Assembly (NCBI GenBank): GCA_027574665.1
Contig: CM050650.1
Span: forward strand, 50,327,304-50,391,303
Length of the DNA: 64,000 bases
Source: Rhynochetos jubatus
Taxonomy: Eukaryota > Chordata > Aves > Eurypygiformes > Rhynochetidae
Direction: 5' to 3'
Shown: in pieces, positions 12,653 through 25,860 of the stretch
Position numbering within the stretch: position 1 is the stretch's first letter
How the letters are laid out: each line of letters opens with the position of its first letter
Translations under genes and position numbers: made by a program
Notes under the pieces: generated by a model
Seen by the model: only the letters and a program-made list of their open reading frames with translations
Told to the model about the DNA's origin: nothing
Database searches by the model: none

Positions 12653-15600
12653 ATCATGTGAGCATTCCAAATCAACTTCATGCAAAGTCTGTCAATTTAA
12701 ATCACCTTCTGAGGTGGTAAATCCATAAAAGTTTTATCTTTTCACACCCTTGAGAGCAAACAGAGTTACTGTCCCAATTATCAACAACACAAGAAAGCCT
12801 AAATATTACTTTGTTGTCTCTAATCAGAAATGTCAGGAGACAAGAGATCTCTGGCAGACTGATGGCAAGATCTGTGTGAGAAGGAAGTTGCATTCACTTC
12901 ACCTCTTCATACTTATAAATGGCCTAAGGACTTCTGCTGTAGCTGTATTGAATTTTATGGCCTTCTGTCACAGAAACAATCTATTAAATTTATCACAGCT
13001 GATGATAAACATATTGCAAATATTTCACTATGCATTTCTGATTTAATTTGTGAATGAATGATTTGAATAAGTTTAAAAATGAATACAAATACACGCATAA
13101 ATTCAATAAAGATCAAGCTTTTTCCTTACCAGGTAACCTGTATGTAAAAAAAATAATTATTCTCACATTTTGAGAAGTGTTTGCAGTATCATGACTGTGG
13201 CTATTCGCTGCTCATAGTTTGACAGAAAATAACAGGGCAAATTCAGTAATGTTACTGAAGAGCTTTAGACAGCTATTTTTCTCACCTTTTCAGAAAAGCA
13301 TCAAAACATAAGAGGAATGCAAAATACTATAGCAGAAACAAGAAATAAATTACAGGTTTAATTCCACAAGAATAAAAATGAAATGTGGTCTTCCTCATTT
13401 TCAGTTAAACTAGAAATTTCCAGCTGAATCACAAAATTGTCAACTATTATTTGAGCTCAGACTGAATCAACCCCTAAGAAATATATGACAGTGAGAATTT
13501 TAAACAGGCAAGTTTTCTTTAACTCTAAAAGGAGTAAAGTAGTCTTAATGCCTCTGACACCAAAATTCCCAAACTTATGTATACTATGCCCTTTTGTATC
13601 AACTTATAGCAGCTCATGTTTCCACCCAAACTGCTTGACAACAACAGGTTATATTTTGGCACAGATATAGAAAAGACTACTGTTTTCACCTGGTTAATAT
13701 GCAGGTTATTTTTTCTCAGCAAGCACATGAACTGATTAGTGAATATATTAAGCAAAGTATTCATATTAAGATAAGCTAATAATGCATATTGTCTTTCCCA
13801 TTGTGGAAACACAAGGTATGTGACAACTCAAAGGAAACTGAAATTCACCTGAGTTCAATTGTAAATTCACACTCCAGCTTGGGCTTAGTTAAAAGGAATG
13901 TTTCTGCCTTAATCAGGGTCTTTATCTGAGTCCCCCAGTTTACCAACCAAGGAAAAATAAAAGCAGCAAAGTTCCAGTGCTGTTATTAAATGGCAATGCA
14001 AAGCAGGGCTATCCCATCTGAACCGCCCACTTTATGAGTCTGAAAGGACAAGGTAAGATGCACAGAGTGGGATTGTTCATATAGGTATTTATGACTTCTT
14101 AAGTGTACAACCACTGGTTGCTGACCCTAGTAGAATTTCTTTGGATATGAACTTAAGACACCAACATTAATTGTGTTACTTTTTCAGAGCAGAACTGTAC
14201 TCTAGTGCACTTAGTATTCATTCTAAGATGTGATTCACTACCTTACAACTCATGCTCCTAAGGAGATATGTATTTAGACTGAAGTTTAGATTATACTGAA
14301 AGCAACACCTTTTTGTGGGCCTCATTCTAGCCTGAGGAAATTGCCATCTGTATATTCATACCTCTTTAAAAATCATTACTTGTGATCTTCTCAGGTATTA
14401 TTTGTCTACCTTTTTTGAAATAATTCTTTAAATAAGGCATGGATTTACCTGCACATATGAACTTAATAAAACCACAGAAAACCAGTCCCAATGCATAAGA
14501 TTTAAACGAAATATTTAAAAGTATAATATGCCAATTAGATTTTTCAGGGTTTTAACTGATACTATAAATATAGACTTCCACTAGGTCCTGCAGCACTTAG
14601 ATTGTTTCATTATACAGAGACTATTTAGCTGTTATTATTTTTAAAACCAAAGTAAGATACATTTTTTGGCATGATATTGAAGGAAGCCACAGGAAAGAAA
14701 AATAGCAACCCACAGATACTGTCACTTAGTACAAAACCTGCAGTATTTATAATTCCCTACAATTGCCTTTTTCCTGAGCATTAATGTGCCAAAGCTGAAA
14801 GCCAAGGGGAACTATCTCATTTAAATATTTAAACTATTTTATATTAGCCCTGATAACCTGCCACATGCTACTGCTACTGTCAAATATCCACACTGCTATT
14901 TGAAATGTAAATATAGACTGAGTCTTCAAAGTTTTCATATAAAAAGCACAACTCATCCACCTCAATAGAGTTTTTATCAGACACATTTAAATGAGTTTTA
15001 TTTTTAAAGGTCTTGGCCATTAAAGCCTTAAAGATGCAATAACATTAGTTTAAAACTAGCTTTTATTAAGAAAGTTACATGATGGTGATTGAAAACAAAC
15101 CAACCAAAGTAACTTTTTCTCATTTTAGAGGTAGGAACATCATCTCACTAACACCACTGCTACATACTATAAGCAAAAGTATCGCTTCAGTGGGTTTGAT
15201 CAGAAGGCATTAAGTACATGCTTAAATCTCTGTAGGAATAGAGCTCTTTCATGCCACATTGATAGCTATTTTATTGAACCAAGTTGTCAACAAGTTTCAA
15301 AGGAAGAGGGAATTTGGGAAAAAAAAAAAAAAAGGAAGTTAAAATTTAGGTCTTGCTTTTTGGATGTTTTCATTAATCTTAAACTGAATGATTTATATTC
15401 AAGGACACATTTACCCATAATAAAACATGTAAAAAGTAATCGTTATTCGAGTATAAAGCTTAACCCAGTTCCTGCTGAGCTGTCCTCATGAGTAACTTCA
15501 TATGAAGACAAAGTCTTCACAGATAAGCAAGAGAAGACACAGATGAAAGAACCAACAAGGAAGAAAGTTAAAGGACAATAAAACTTGGCATTAAGCAAAC

Positions 15601-18600
15601 AGACATTATTAATTAGCAGAATAACAACGTGAGGAATGAGAGCAGTGCTGAACCCAGATCAGAACTCTGCAGCACAGTAGATGTGAACATGAATTTGATA
15701 TGAAAGATTCATAGAGGCTAGCGATGAGAAAATGACACTGAAATGACAACAAACTAATCTGTGCCTGGAAACAGTATGGGAAATGAAACGGAACTGAGGG
15801 AGATAAATTTGCCCCATGCACATGCCTAAGATATAGTGGACAACAGAAGTCAAACAATGAAAGACTATATAGTGTTTATCGCAAACCTGATGAGAACAGA
15901 CATCCACTATAATATATTTCTAAAGTAGAGACATTTGTTGAATATGTTTTTAGAAAACATGTTTTCAATGATAGTGAGCTTTTCTCTATTAATTTTTATT
16001 AAAGACAGAGTGTGAATTTTTCTTAATATCGCACATTCTACTTCACACAATTTACAGTTTTATAAAGTCATAACGGTTTAACACATCTCTTCAACACAGT
16101 GAAAGAAGATGTTTACAATTTGTATTTAATTGTCACAGTTTATCAGCTCTATATTTTCATCATCTTTAGTCAGACAAGAGCATATACAGTATATGAATAC
16201 CCAGTATGCATGTTGGGTACTGACTTAAGTGTTTGAGATTCCAATTATACAACAGAAATAATTCATAAAAGTGATCTGATTTTCTTTGAGTTATATGACG
16301 TTCAGAAAATACACTCATCTATGTGAGTTAGGTCAGGATATTCATGGCTGCATATCACCAAATGATCATGGAAAGCTACAAGGCCATTTTTTTCTTACAG
16401 GTGCTGCAGATACCTCAATAAGCATTAAGCTCATACTTGTAGAGGATAATTCTTCCTATTATTCACATGTACATTTTATACTACAGCTGTTTGATTTTCA
16501 AGGCAAACTCCGAGCCCAAATTTCCATATTAAAAGATATCATTTGCATAATTTCTACATTACCTTTCTTAAATGGCACATGCACTTAACCATATGCCATT
16601 TTTAACCTGAAATTATAAAAAACTCTGACTGGATATGACAAAGTAGTTGAAAAAATTATCAGTCTCTGAGCCTCAAAACACAAGGGTCACAGTATCTGAC
16701 TACCAGAAATGAAAACATCAAACATATTGATTTTTATGTTGTCAATTCCATTTGTTTTGTCACTTGCCAGAGAACTCTGCAATATTTGGGTAAAATGAGG
16801 AAGGTTGGCAACTCATGGACAGAGAACAAGCCATCCATTAATTGGGATAGGGCTCAGAAATCAGAGTAGATACAGAAAATTCATCAACGCTGTGTTTGTG
16901 GTACTGAACAAAACTTTCTGACAAATGACAACAAGTACTTTTAAAGATAGATGTTTCTGCTTGCAGCTTAAAGTGGAACAAGTCCTAGCACTTGTAGACG
17001 GCAACTTTCATAGCTAGGAAAAGCTTATTCTTCCTAAATCACACTATGACACGATGCCTTGGCTATGTTACCTACTTATAAAATGTTTCCATCTTTAAGA
17101 AGAGGGGTAGCTGTTTAACTGAAGGAGGAGGAGCAATTTCATTTTGTCCTATATGTCAGTCTACAAATTTCTGAAGCTTACAACATCACTTTTGTCCTCT
17201 AGGGTCCATAGTAATGTGAATTGTCTTTATCCAAGTGCCTAGCAAATCATTGTCACACACCAGCACTCGACCTTTTCTTTTCAATCTATGCACTTTTCAG
17301 AGTTATAAATCAGTTGACTTTCAAGCTCGATGAGATGGCATATGCCCTGGTTTGAAGAACAGATGGAGGCTTGGGGAAAATTGTTTCTGCAGGCTTGCTA
17401 CAAGCAGCACTGCTCCATAAAAGTGAACCACTAGCACTAATTTCTCACATAAATTATACAGGCAGGGAGCACCAGCCCATTCAGCAGAAAATCTTTCATC
17501 TAGCTTTCAGAGGTCATTTAGCAAATCTAAATTAAAGTTATTTCTGATACATGGCTGGGTTTTCATTCCATACAGTATCAAGAGATGGCAAATTACATCA
17601 AATAAAGGAATGGCTTTAATTGTGTATGCAGGGAAAAAAGAACAGTAAATTAACTGCCACAATATTACTGTTTCATAGAATCTTGGGATAAGTTGCAATT
17701 ATTAATTAGCCACAGAGGAATTAATAATTGAAATATGGCAGCTCTGTGGTATAGGAACCAGGTAAACTGTCACTACTCTTTGCAAGGCCTGTTTTAGACT
17801 CCAGCTGAACACTAGTCCCCAGATTCCACATTGGTAGTGTTAAAAGACAGAAGATCTCACTCATTTCCAGGAAAATATTCTTTATGTTTTAAGGGAAACA
17901 TATTATTCAGCTGTTAAGCAAACGTACATGTCGTATTTTTAATAAATATGGTACTTTATCTCAGCGTGGAGAAAAGAGACATTTCATTAGATCCTTGAAT
18001 TATAAATATGAAAGAAATGGAAATGACCAGAGGACTGTAACAAATCTAACTCTAGAAAGAATTATATTTTCGTGAGCTGCAAGTGATAAGAAAGAAGAAA
18101 TTTCATTGAGTAACCTCTAATACATAGTGTGACAGACCAGTGTTTCACCAGAAATATTAGTTTAAATGTACAAACTAAAAACAGATGACAATACTGATAA
18201 GTATTGAAATAGTTACTTTAAATTTTATGGGATTTCTTAAAAACATCATTTTTTGCTAAAGCGTTTTGAAATAGCATTATGATAAAATTCTTTTTTAATC
18301 TCTAACTTGACAAATTTCTTCTAAGACCTGCAAAGACACCTCATTTTCAGATGTGAAAAAGAACTTAACAGAAAAGGGTAAAATCATGAATGATTTGTGT
18401 ATTAGCATTAAGAAGTAGTGAGCCAACAGAAAAGAGCGTATTACAGAGCCACTGGCTATCTAAATTTTTAATGACTGTTTTAAGCATGCAGTAAATTGAT
18501 GCACTATTATTAAGAAGTGTTTTTCAACTGAAAATTAATTGTAGTACAGTGCTTTTGAAAAGCAGGATTTGAACAGATTGAACAGACTAAATTTATTTGG

Positions 18601-19827
18601 AATTAATATTTGTTAGTGGTGGGATCAAATCAACGCAGAAATTTCAAACTTGAGAAACCTCTTGTTCCAACAGTTTCTGTGACTATATATAAAATGGAAA
18701 GGAAACTGGAAGCACCCAGAGGTATGTAATAACTTAAACCATGTTGCCTTAATTGAATGACATCTGCCTGGTACCCTATTTCAGTCTGTAAATGAAAGAT
18801 GGTTAACCTTAGCTAACTCACATAAAATGCTGGACTCTATAGGATATGGCAATAAGGATCCCATTCTAATGCAGTCAATAGGAATTAGGTTATTTTATTT
18901 GCTAGAAAAGATATTGCATATATTCTGTAGTTCTTTTGTATGTTTTCAAGTCAGAGAATGTGTTTAAATGTAGTACATACACAATATTGCTTAGGAGATT
19001 CAAAGGAGTATTCATTTAAATGAAAATCAGGTCACAGACATTAAGTTGTGTCTGTTTTTTTGCATTATGCAATTAAAAAAGGAAACTAGAACAGACCTGT
19101 GATAACAATTTTTAGCAATATCCAAGAAAAAATCATATACACATCAGTGAAGACAGCTCTTTTGATAGTCATTAGTTAGGCACAAGTATCAGTCACAAAG
19201 AGTAATGAAAAGCATTGGTCTGTACACAACAGTTGACGAACAGTATTTGATTGTGCTTGCTTCAGGAATAACTCTTTCTTGCTACCATGCCACATCTTGA
19301 GTTTGCTGTGTATCTCCACAGAAAACTGTGGGGTTTACTGTCCTTTAAAAAATACAATTATTATTTTCCAAACTATTCCTTTATACTAAATCTGTTAATA
19401 AAATCGGCTTTTTTTCCCCAAAGAGGCATTTAAAATTTATTTCTCCAAGACTCTATCTCTTTACCTCAAATCATATTTCTAATCTCTCTAAATTATTATG
19501 TATTATTTCTGGTTTAAGAAATTATTGCTTTCAGTTGCCTTCTCTTGAATCCACTCTGCAATGTTCTGCTATACCAACACAATTGTATCAGAGAGAGGCT
19601 TAAAAAGGATCTCTGAAATGATTAAAAAAAGGAACCTTCTAGGGAAGATATAAACAGAAGACTGTTGCAGAAGAAAACTCAGGACTATTTCTTAAGACAT
19701 TAAACAAAATAGAAACTAACACCAGTCTGTGCTCTACCCACTGTGCCAAAGCATGATACATGGCCACTCCTCTTTGTATATAATCTTGCAAAAAGCCAAA
19801 AAGCTTTCATTCTGCACGACAGCACTT
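12653..19827. other. AT-rich intronic DNA, mostly featureless
   Basis: No gene recognised. It holds an A15 run at 15319-15333 and a segment at 15187-15240 that resembles an old amniote repeat. A slightly more complex stretch at about 13840-14060 could be conserved noncoding sequence, but nothing decisive is visible. The two overlapping minus-strand open frames of 82 codons near 15609-15907 match no family I know. Confidence 0.45.
15187..15240. repeat. Possible ancient amniote repeat fragment
   Basis: The pattern 'tcagtgggtttgat' followed by 'taagtacatgcttaaat' resembles a dispersed repeat known from reptile and bird genomes. The match is short and partial, so the class is uncertain. Confidence 0.3.
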
Positions 19828-19865
19828 GGGGGTGGCGGGGGGTGGGGGTGGGGTGGTGGGGTGGG
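19828..19865 (+). repeat. G-rich tract with quadruplex potential
   Basis: Thirty-eight bases are almost entirely G with isolated T and one C, including runs of five, six, five, four, three and four G. This satisfies the usual four-run G-quadruplex pattern several times over. Transcribed in PACRG direction the RNA would be C-rich, so any RNA quadruplex would form only in antisense transcripts. Confidence 0.85.
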
Positions 19866-20071
19866 ATTTACAAGTTTTCTTTAAGATGACAGTGTCCTCT
19901 CATTATCTTTTAATAAGAAGATATTTAACGTAGTTTAACAAAGAATGGAAGAAGAAAAAGAAATCTATACGTGAAAATAAATCCAAAAGAAATGCATTAT
20001 TTTTCATGGGCAGGTTGTTCTCTTTGCTTTCAGATATCTGAGGATGCAATTCCATAACTAAACTGATCTAG

Positions 20072-20362
20072 CAGTTCATTGCTCTCAAAAGCAAACAAGT
20101 TCTGAGATCCTTCAACTATCTTCCATTCTTCACTGTACTTCACTACTGTTTCTCTCTCCTTTACCAATACGCAGCTTCAGCCGTCATGGACTGTGAACAT
20201 GTTGCTACTCGAGTGAAAAACACATCCACCTTTCGAGTTAGTGAGATAAATTTACTCACAGAGGGCTCTGATAAGCATCAGTGCCAAGTATGCCTTAGAA
20301 ATAGAGAGCAGAAGAGGAAAAGGAAAGTTGGACCTTCTCTTTCTGATGGAATAAGCTATTAA
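20072..20362 (+). other. Open frame behind a strong splice acceptor: possible antisense exon
   Basis: The frame is open for 96 codons from after a TAG at 20069-20071 to a TAA at 20360-20362. Inside it a pyrimidine-rich run ends in CAG at 20172-20174, a good splice acceptor. Eleven bases on is an ATG at 20186 with G at -3 and G at +4. From that ATG the product is 58 residues with a CQVC pair and a basic KRKRKV stretch near its end. I recognise no family. It is antisense to PACRG. A chance frame is quite possible; the combination of acceptor, initiation context and basic motif is the only support. Confidence 0.2.
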
Positions 20363-23300
20363 AACCCCTCAACTTCTACAATTACATCTCACCTCTATAA
20401 ATTCCAAGGCATTGTTATGATAATGAGGTCATTCTGTAGAGGAAATGAGCTCCCTCCAACTATTTTTACTTTGTTTGAGGATTGGAACTTTGGGAAGTGT
20501 TACCTAAGTTTAAGTAATAGTACATAGAGAATAACACAAAGCACTTATTTCTGTGGTTTAATGGCAAGACAATTCCACACAAAATGAAAAATACTGAGAG
20601 ACATTACTTGAGAGGTCTGCAACTGAAAACCTGTCTCCCAACTATATCGACTGATATAAACTAAAATGCATTTTCTCTCAAAAGTTATGTGAAACAAGCA
20701 AAAAAACGTTGCTCTTCCACTAAAAGAAAACAAAAAGCTATTTTATAGACAAAACCCCAAAACAAAGTCCAACACCCAGACAAAAAAAACCCCCACCCAA
20801 ACAACAAAAAAGATTTTTCTTGGTGCTGGGTATAGGTACCAGCTTAATCATGCAGCTCAGGATTTTATATAAACTAATACAAAACATGCTGATAAAACCA
20901 AATGAAGAATGAGAGATGGTAATGAAAATGGCAGTTCTGTGACATGTTCAAATTATTTGTAGTCACTATTGCCAAAAGTAACCTTCCAATAGTCTGTACA
21001 AGGAAAGAGTGTATGCACGATTCAAATTCATGACGTTAAGGGCAGAACCCTTTCTTTTACCACGGCATCTAGTTTCTATCATCAAGAAGTAATTTTGTTA
21101 CTGTACCTTATACTAGCACCTGGAAAAAACCAAGCTACATATGAATGAGAGAATGAAGAGAAATTAAAATGGTAAAAGTCACATCCTTAGCGCACATAGC
21201 TATTCTGGAAAAAGACATAAACCCCCAAAAACGGAAATCACATTCATTTTGACATTTTGCTTGAGAAGTTTGCATTTTTGAATTTGGTTTTAATTTCTTT
21301 GAAATTGCTAAAATTCTTTTGAAGAACAGAAGCTTTTTTTTTCCCTGCATAATGAGTTTCATAATTAACTCCACTCCCTAAAAAAATAATTTTTCAAACA
21401 TTCTGATGACTTTCTGTACGATACAGAGAGACTGCATTTCAAACACACTCTTCATAATTCAGAAATACTTTGTTGGTTTTATCAGCTTTCTTAGTCAAAG
21501 GTTTAATTGCATTCTGACCTTTTTTAATTCAGTAATGTATATTTTAAAATGGAAGTTCTTTTCAAACCTAGACTATGAACTTTTATAATTTGTATCTTGG
21601 TATAAGATTTTACAAAAGAATATATTACAACATTTTGAAATAAAATTGTGATATACATAGACTAAAAGAGAAATGCAGGATACCACATAAGTAGTCAAAG
21701 GGCTTATAAATATTTTAACACATTATTTTTCTAAAAAGATAACATTCTACTATTCTCTAATTCTAAATTAACAACAATTTATATTCCAAATTTGTACGCT
21801 TGACACACCTCAGAAAAAAATTTTCCAACTATATCTCTATTATTTATTTTGTGATAGTAGACAAAGCCAAATTTGGAAAGACCCTTGAACATTTGTTGAA
21901 TAATTCAACCAAACAATTTGGTTATTTCTAGATTTCAAAAGGTATTGCTTTTTCAAAAAATATGAGTATTATACATTTGCAGCAATTTGAAGGCACTAAT
22001 ATCTATACAGTTCTCTGTAATGACCACTGAAGGAGCATGACAACATACAAAGAGTTGAAGTTATATATTAAGATATTACATGCAGTGTAATATTTAGCAA
22101 AGAATTCACTGACTGCTAGTAGATCCGCTGAATGGGGATGAAAAGTCTTGAATTCATTTTGCTGGGATTCTTTCACCGTAATTGTAAACAAAACCACAAA
22201 TTTATGTAGTGAGCTACAAAGATCATGGGTTTCTTTTCACAGACATAATTCACAAGTCATTCTCTATATTCATCTTCTGAAAATGACAAGAGGACAACTT
22301 TTATCCAGTTTTGAAAACTAAGATTAGGAACACCAGAACAGTCATGTCGTCTTCTTACAGAAATAAAAGTGAATACAGCCTCTAACACCAGATAATTTTA
22401 GTTTGGTATTATTAGAGTTTTTAAAATTCTTGTGGGGTTTTTTTTCCCCCCTCTGGATGTCATTTTTAAAAACCAGGTTAAATTTCCTATTTTTGTATAT
22501 GACTTATATGTTGTAAACATGTTATCTGTTCACCTATTTTCTTCCATTAGGTCAAAACACGTTTATTTGAACTTGCAGTAATAGTAAAACTTACTAACCA
22601 GAATGCCAGTATTAGAGGATTATTCAAAGAGATGCCTTTCTAAACTTAAAAGACTTAGTCTGAGAATTCACATAGAAGACACATCTTGCTATAATGATCT
22701 TGTAGTGAGATCTGATTTGTTTTGGTTCATTTTTTAAGAAAAGGCACCAATGTAAACACCATGGATATCTGCACAGTTTAATCTTGTCTATGCTTAGGAT
22801 TAATCTTACTCTTAGGACTAAGAATGGATCTTGCTAAATCTGGTGTTTTTTAAAAATAATTAAGCTAAACAACAACAACAAAGTACTACTATTTTAGAAT
22901 TAAAGATTCAACATATGCAGTTATTCCTCTACAACCGTAGTTATATTTAGCCAGCCTGTATAGGAAATTAATCATGGGCTTAAAATTAGGGATATGCAGA
23001 ACTGTTACAAAATCAGGGTCATTTGTGCACTTTCTTTTGGTATCTATTAACACAATTGATGGACATTAATACATTACAGATTCTTCTGTTCTAGCTGAAA
23101 ATTACTGTATTCTGTCCACAGAAGAGTGGACACAGAGTTCACAGAGTTCAAAGTGTTTTCAAAAAAATACTTAGTGTCTGACAATTATGGCTATTTTGTT
23201 TTGTTTCAAAAATTATAAAAAATAATAATAAAAAAAAAAAAACTGGTCAACTATGTATTTTGCCAGAAAGAAAAGATCGTGTAATATTTTCCTTTGTCAG

Positions 23301-23960
23301 AGCAAATCATATTTCTAAGACGCCCCCCTGAATTTTCTCTCATGCACCACTTGCTAGACAAACTAACAAGAGTGAAATGAACCATGATATACATTGCATC
23401 TAAACAGAGCAAAAATACGCTTTCACTACAAAACATTGATATTGTGCAATTATAGCAGGATTAAAACATCACTGTTAAGATTTATTTCATCTTTTTGTCC
23501 ATCTACTAGAATCATGACTCAAATAAATATAGTTCAGGCAAGACTTTATAAGATGTTTTGCCTAGACATATTTCATTATTAAATTGGTTTTTTTCATTGT
23601 CATGAATTTAAGCAATATTGAGTAAAATATATTTCTAAAAAAACTTGTCCTTAAACCAAGTGAAAAATACAGACCTTACTCTATCTGCACCTTTAAATAT
23701 CGGCTAATGATGAACAACAATCTCACCTTTTGCAGCAGTAGGCAGCCTCTAAGACTTTAGAAGCTGTATAGCATAAAGTTTCTACTAGAAAACTCCTACT
23801 TGCCTGTTTCATCTACTTAAACTGCACAATAATCAATGATGGTTGCATGCCAAATTAAACAAGAGCTTCAAGTAATTCTACTTTTAAAGGAGGTTTTTAA
23901 AAAAGACCAACAAAGCCCAGAGCATTTCACAGTTCTTCACCAGCAGGTCTTCACTGAACA
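20363..23960. other. AT-rich intronic DNA without recognised features
   Basis: No supported gene or transposon. There are short AAC trinucleotide (about 22868-22882) and A-rich (about 23217-23242) runs. Open frames of 60-80 codons on both strands look random. Confidence 0.5.
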
Positions 23961-24040
23961 CTCAGTGAAGAACTTTTTCCTAATCTCCCATCTGAACTTC
24001 CCATGACACAGCTTCATTCCATTTCCCTATGTCCTAAGTC
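23961..24040 (-). mobile_element. CR1 LINE fragment, old
   Basis: The block 'gtgaagaactttttcctaat', then 'tctgaacttccc' and 'ccatttccctatgtcct', corresponds in antisense to the region of CR1 between the reverse-transcriptase C-terminus and the 3' UTR. It lacks the terminal tail, and its edges are uncertain. Confidence 0.6.
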
Positions 24041-24849
24041 AACTAAGCAGTCACTAGCATCATCTAGTGGAATGCTTGTCCTTACAATGGAAGTATGTGC
24101 ATCAAATAGCAATTAAATTAGATAAATTGTCTGTACCTCTCAGCCTGATTTTGAGAAATTACAAGTTATAATGCCTTAAGATAAAAATTAAATTCTGCAG
24201 ATTTTTGCAGTTCCTTGCAAATCACCTTTGGGTCTTATCTGGTAATGAAATATTGGAGTGCAGACCTACATCGTAAGCCTGTGAGTTTTAGTCCAGAAAG
24301 GGCATTTCTAGGGTTGCTTAAAAAACAGTTGCACTGAATCTCATTCTGCTCATGGGTAAAGTATTGCTGGATAGATATTCCCTTTGTAGTAAGAACTATT
24401 AATTGTTCCTTGTGATGATTCAATGGTGCTACGGGCAACAAAATAGTAGCATAAATCTCTCTTCTATACTTCAATAATCAAAAAATCAACCTTAAAATCT
24501 AGTTACTAACAAATCACATAGTACCACTTACCACGCTACAGGTCTAATCCTGTTGGCTTTATTAGGAGTAGAATCAGTGATAAGATTGCAAAATCCCTCC
24601 TTTTTGTGTTGAATTAACATAGCTATACATTTAAAATTGGTATCTTGCTCTTGACATGAACAATTTAAAACATTCTACAAATTTGACTTATAATGTTCAT
24701 TTTCTGTAACTATCACTGCTTCCAGCAAAATCTTATTCTAGTCCAATAAATAACACAAAATAATAAAGTAATTCACAATAACCAAAATAATTAAATAGTA
24801 GGAGCAGGTTAAAGATCAGCATTCATTTTTCAAATTAAATATAAAAGTC
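24041..24849. other. AT-rich intronic DNA without recognised features
   Basis: Nothing recognisable; both strands are AT-rich with frequent stops. Confidence 0.5.
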
Positions 24850-25555
24850 TGAGGTAGTTACTCAGAGGATTGGCAAGTTTTACAAATAACATCACCAAGC
24901 CTTTTAGAGAGAAACACAGCCGCATTAGAATGGAGTCATTAGGCAATACATTTATTTTGAAGCCAATTAACCTTTTGTCAGAGAAATGTCGGAGCTGTAA
25001 TGGTTTCAGCAGTGGAGGTCAGCCTCTAACAGGAGCACGTATGACAGCGATTACGCTGTCTGACATATGCTGTAGACTGAGAGTACAGCGGTGGAATGAG
25101 AATCTGCCTTCGTTTATATTCTGCTCTGCATTTTCAGGGAGCAGGCAATCTTGACCTATCCATTTAGGTAATTAAAGCTTCTATTTGGAAGTGTCCTGCA
25201 GGAAGGTGAAATTTGGGGGAGATAAATGGCTGCTGCTCACTGTATCCAGCCACTTCCATCATTTGATGGACTGTCTGAAACAGACTGCATTGCCAGGGCC
25301 TCATAAAAATAGAGATGAATTGGGCAGGAGACAATTCTCTAAGGCAAAGCAATTCTGTCATTTTCCTTTTTGCAGCGTATAATCTAATTGTTAGCCAAGG
25401 TAGACAGCTGACTCAGGGGCCTTTCTCTAACAGATTCCTCACCATCTTCCATTTGCTAAGAAATTATTTCAGTTTATTTACTTATAAGCCAACTTTGTTT
25501 GACAATGAGAGATGTCACTTCAATAAGCTCAGCTAGCTGTCACAGATGTGCCATG
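24850..25555. promoter_or_regulatory. Candidate conserved noncoding block beside the PACRG exon
   Basis: About 700 bases immediately downstream of the exon (in the PACRG direction) are non-repetitive and compositionally richer than the rest of the intron. Sites visible include a perfect 7-base inverted repeat around ATTA (25043-25060), TAATTA at 25169-25174, and an overlapping E-box CAGCTG and AP-1 TGACTCA at 25405-25415. Open frames exist on both strands (for example 24870-25154 plus and 25164-25361 minus) but none resembles a protein. An intronic enhancer or splicing-related conservation is inferred, not shown. Confidence 0.35.
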
Positions 25556-25561
25556 ACTTAC

Positions 25562-25696
25562 CTTCCAGGCGATTTTGTTTCCTTTAGTATCACGCTCAAG
25601 GGCAATTGGGAAGTCTCCTCGCTCATAGAATTTGCGAAATGCTGTGGGCTGTGCTCGTCTTTCTTTAAATGCTCCTGCAAGTGGGGGCCCTTTTAC
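25562..25696 (-). CDS. PACRG: PACRG internal coding exon (partial gene)
   Basis: This is one internal exon of Parkin co-regulated gene. PACRG is an armadillo/HEAT-like protein that sits with CFAP20 at the inner junction of ciliary and flagellar doublet microtubules; in mammals its gene is head-to-head with PRKN. Seen on the minus strand: a run of ten T then AAG as acceptor, 45 uninterrupted codons in phase 0 at both ends, and a GTAAGT donor at 25561-25556. The translation runs from VKGPP to GNKIAWK and contains [16 protein letters not shown], which I recall as nearly invariant in PACRG, around residues 53-97 of the human protein. The paralogue PACRGL reads quite differently here. Differences from the mammalian sequence I remember cluster in the stretch KERRAQ. 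The flanking exons are not visible, so the start codon and C-terminus lie outside the window. Identification rests on remembered family sequence, not a search. Confidence 0.93.
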
Positions 25697-25860
25697 CTTA
25701 AAAAAAAAACAATAACAAACAAACCAAAACAAAACATAGTTCAGTGGTCATATATTTTCAGAAAAAAGGCTAATTTATATGGCTCAAAATATAAACAGAT
25801 AATAAAGAAGAAAAGCATTGATCTCACAAATCATAATTTTCTTTCTTTACATGCTATAGC

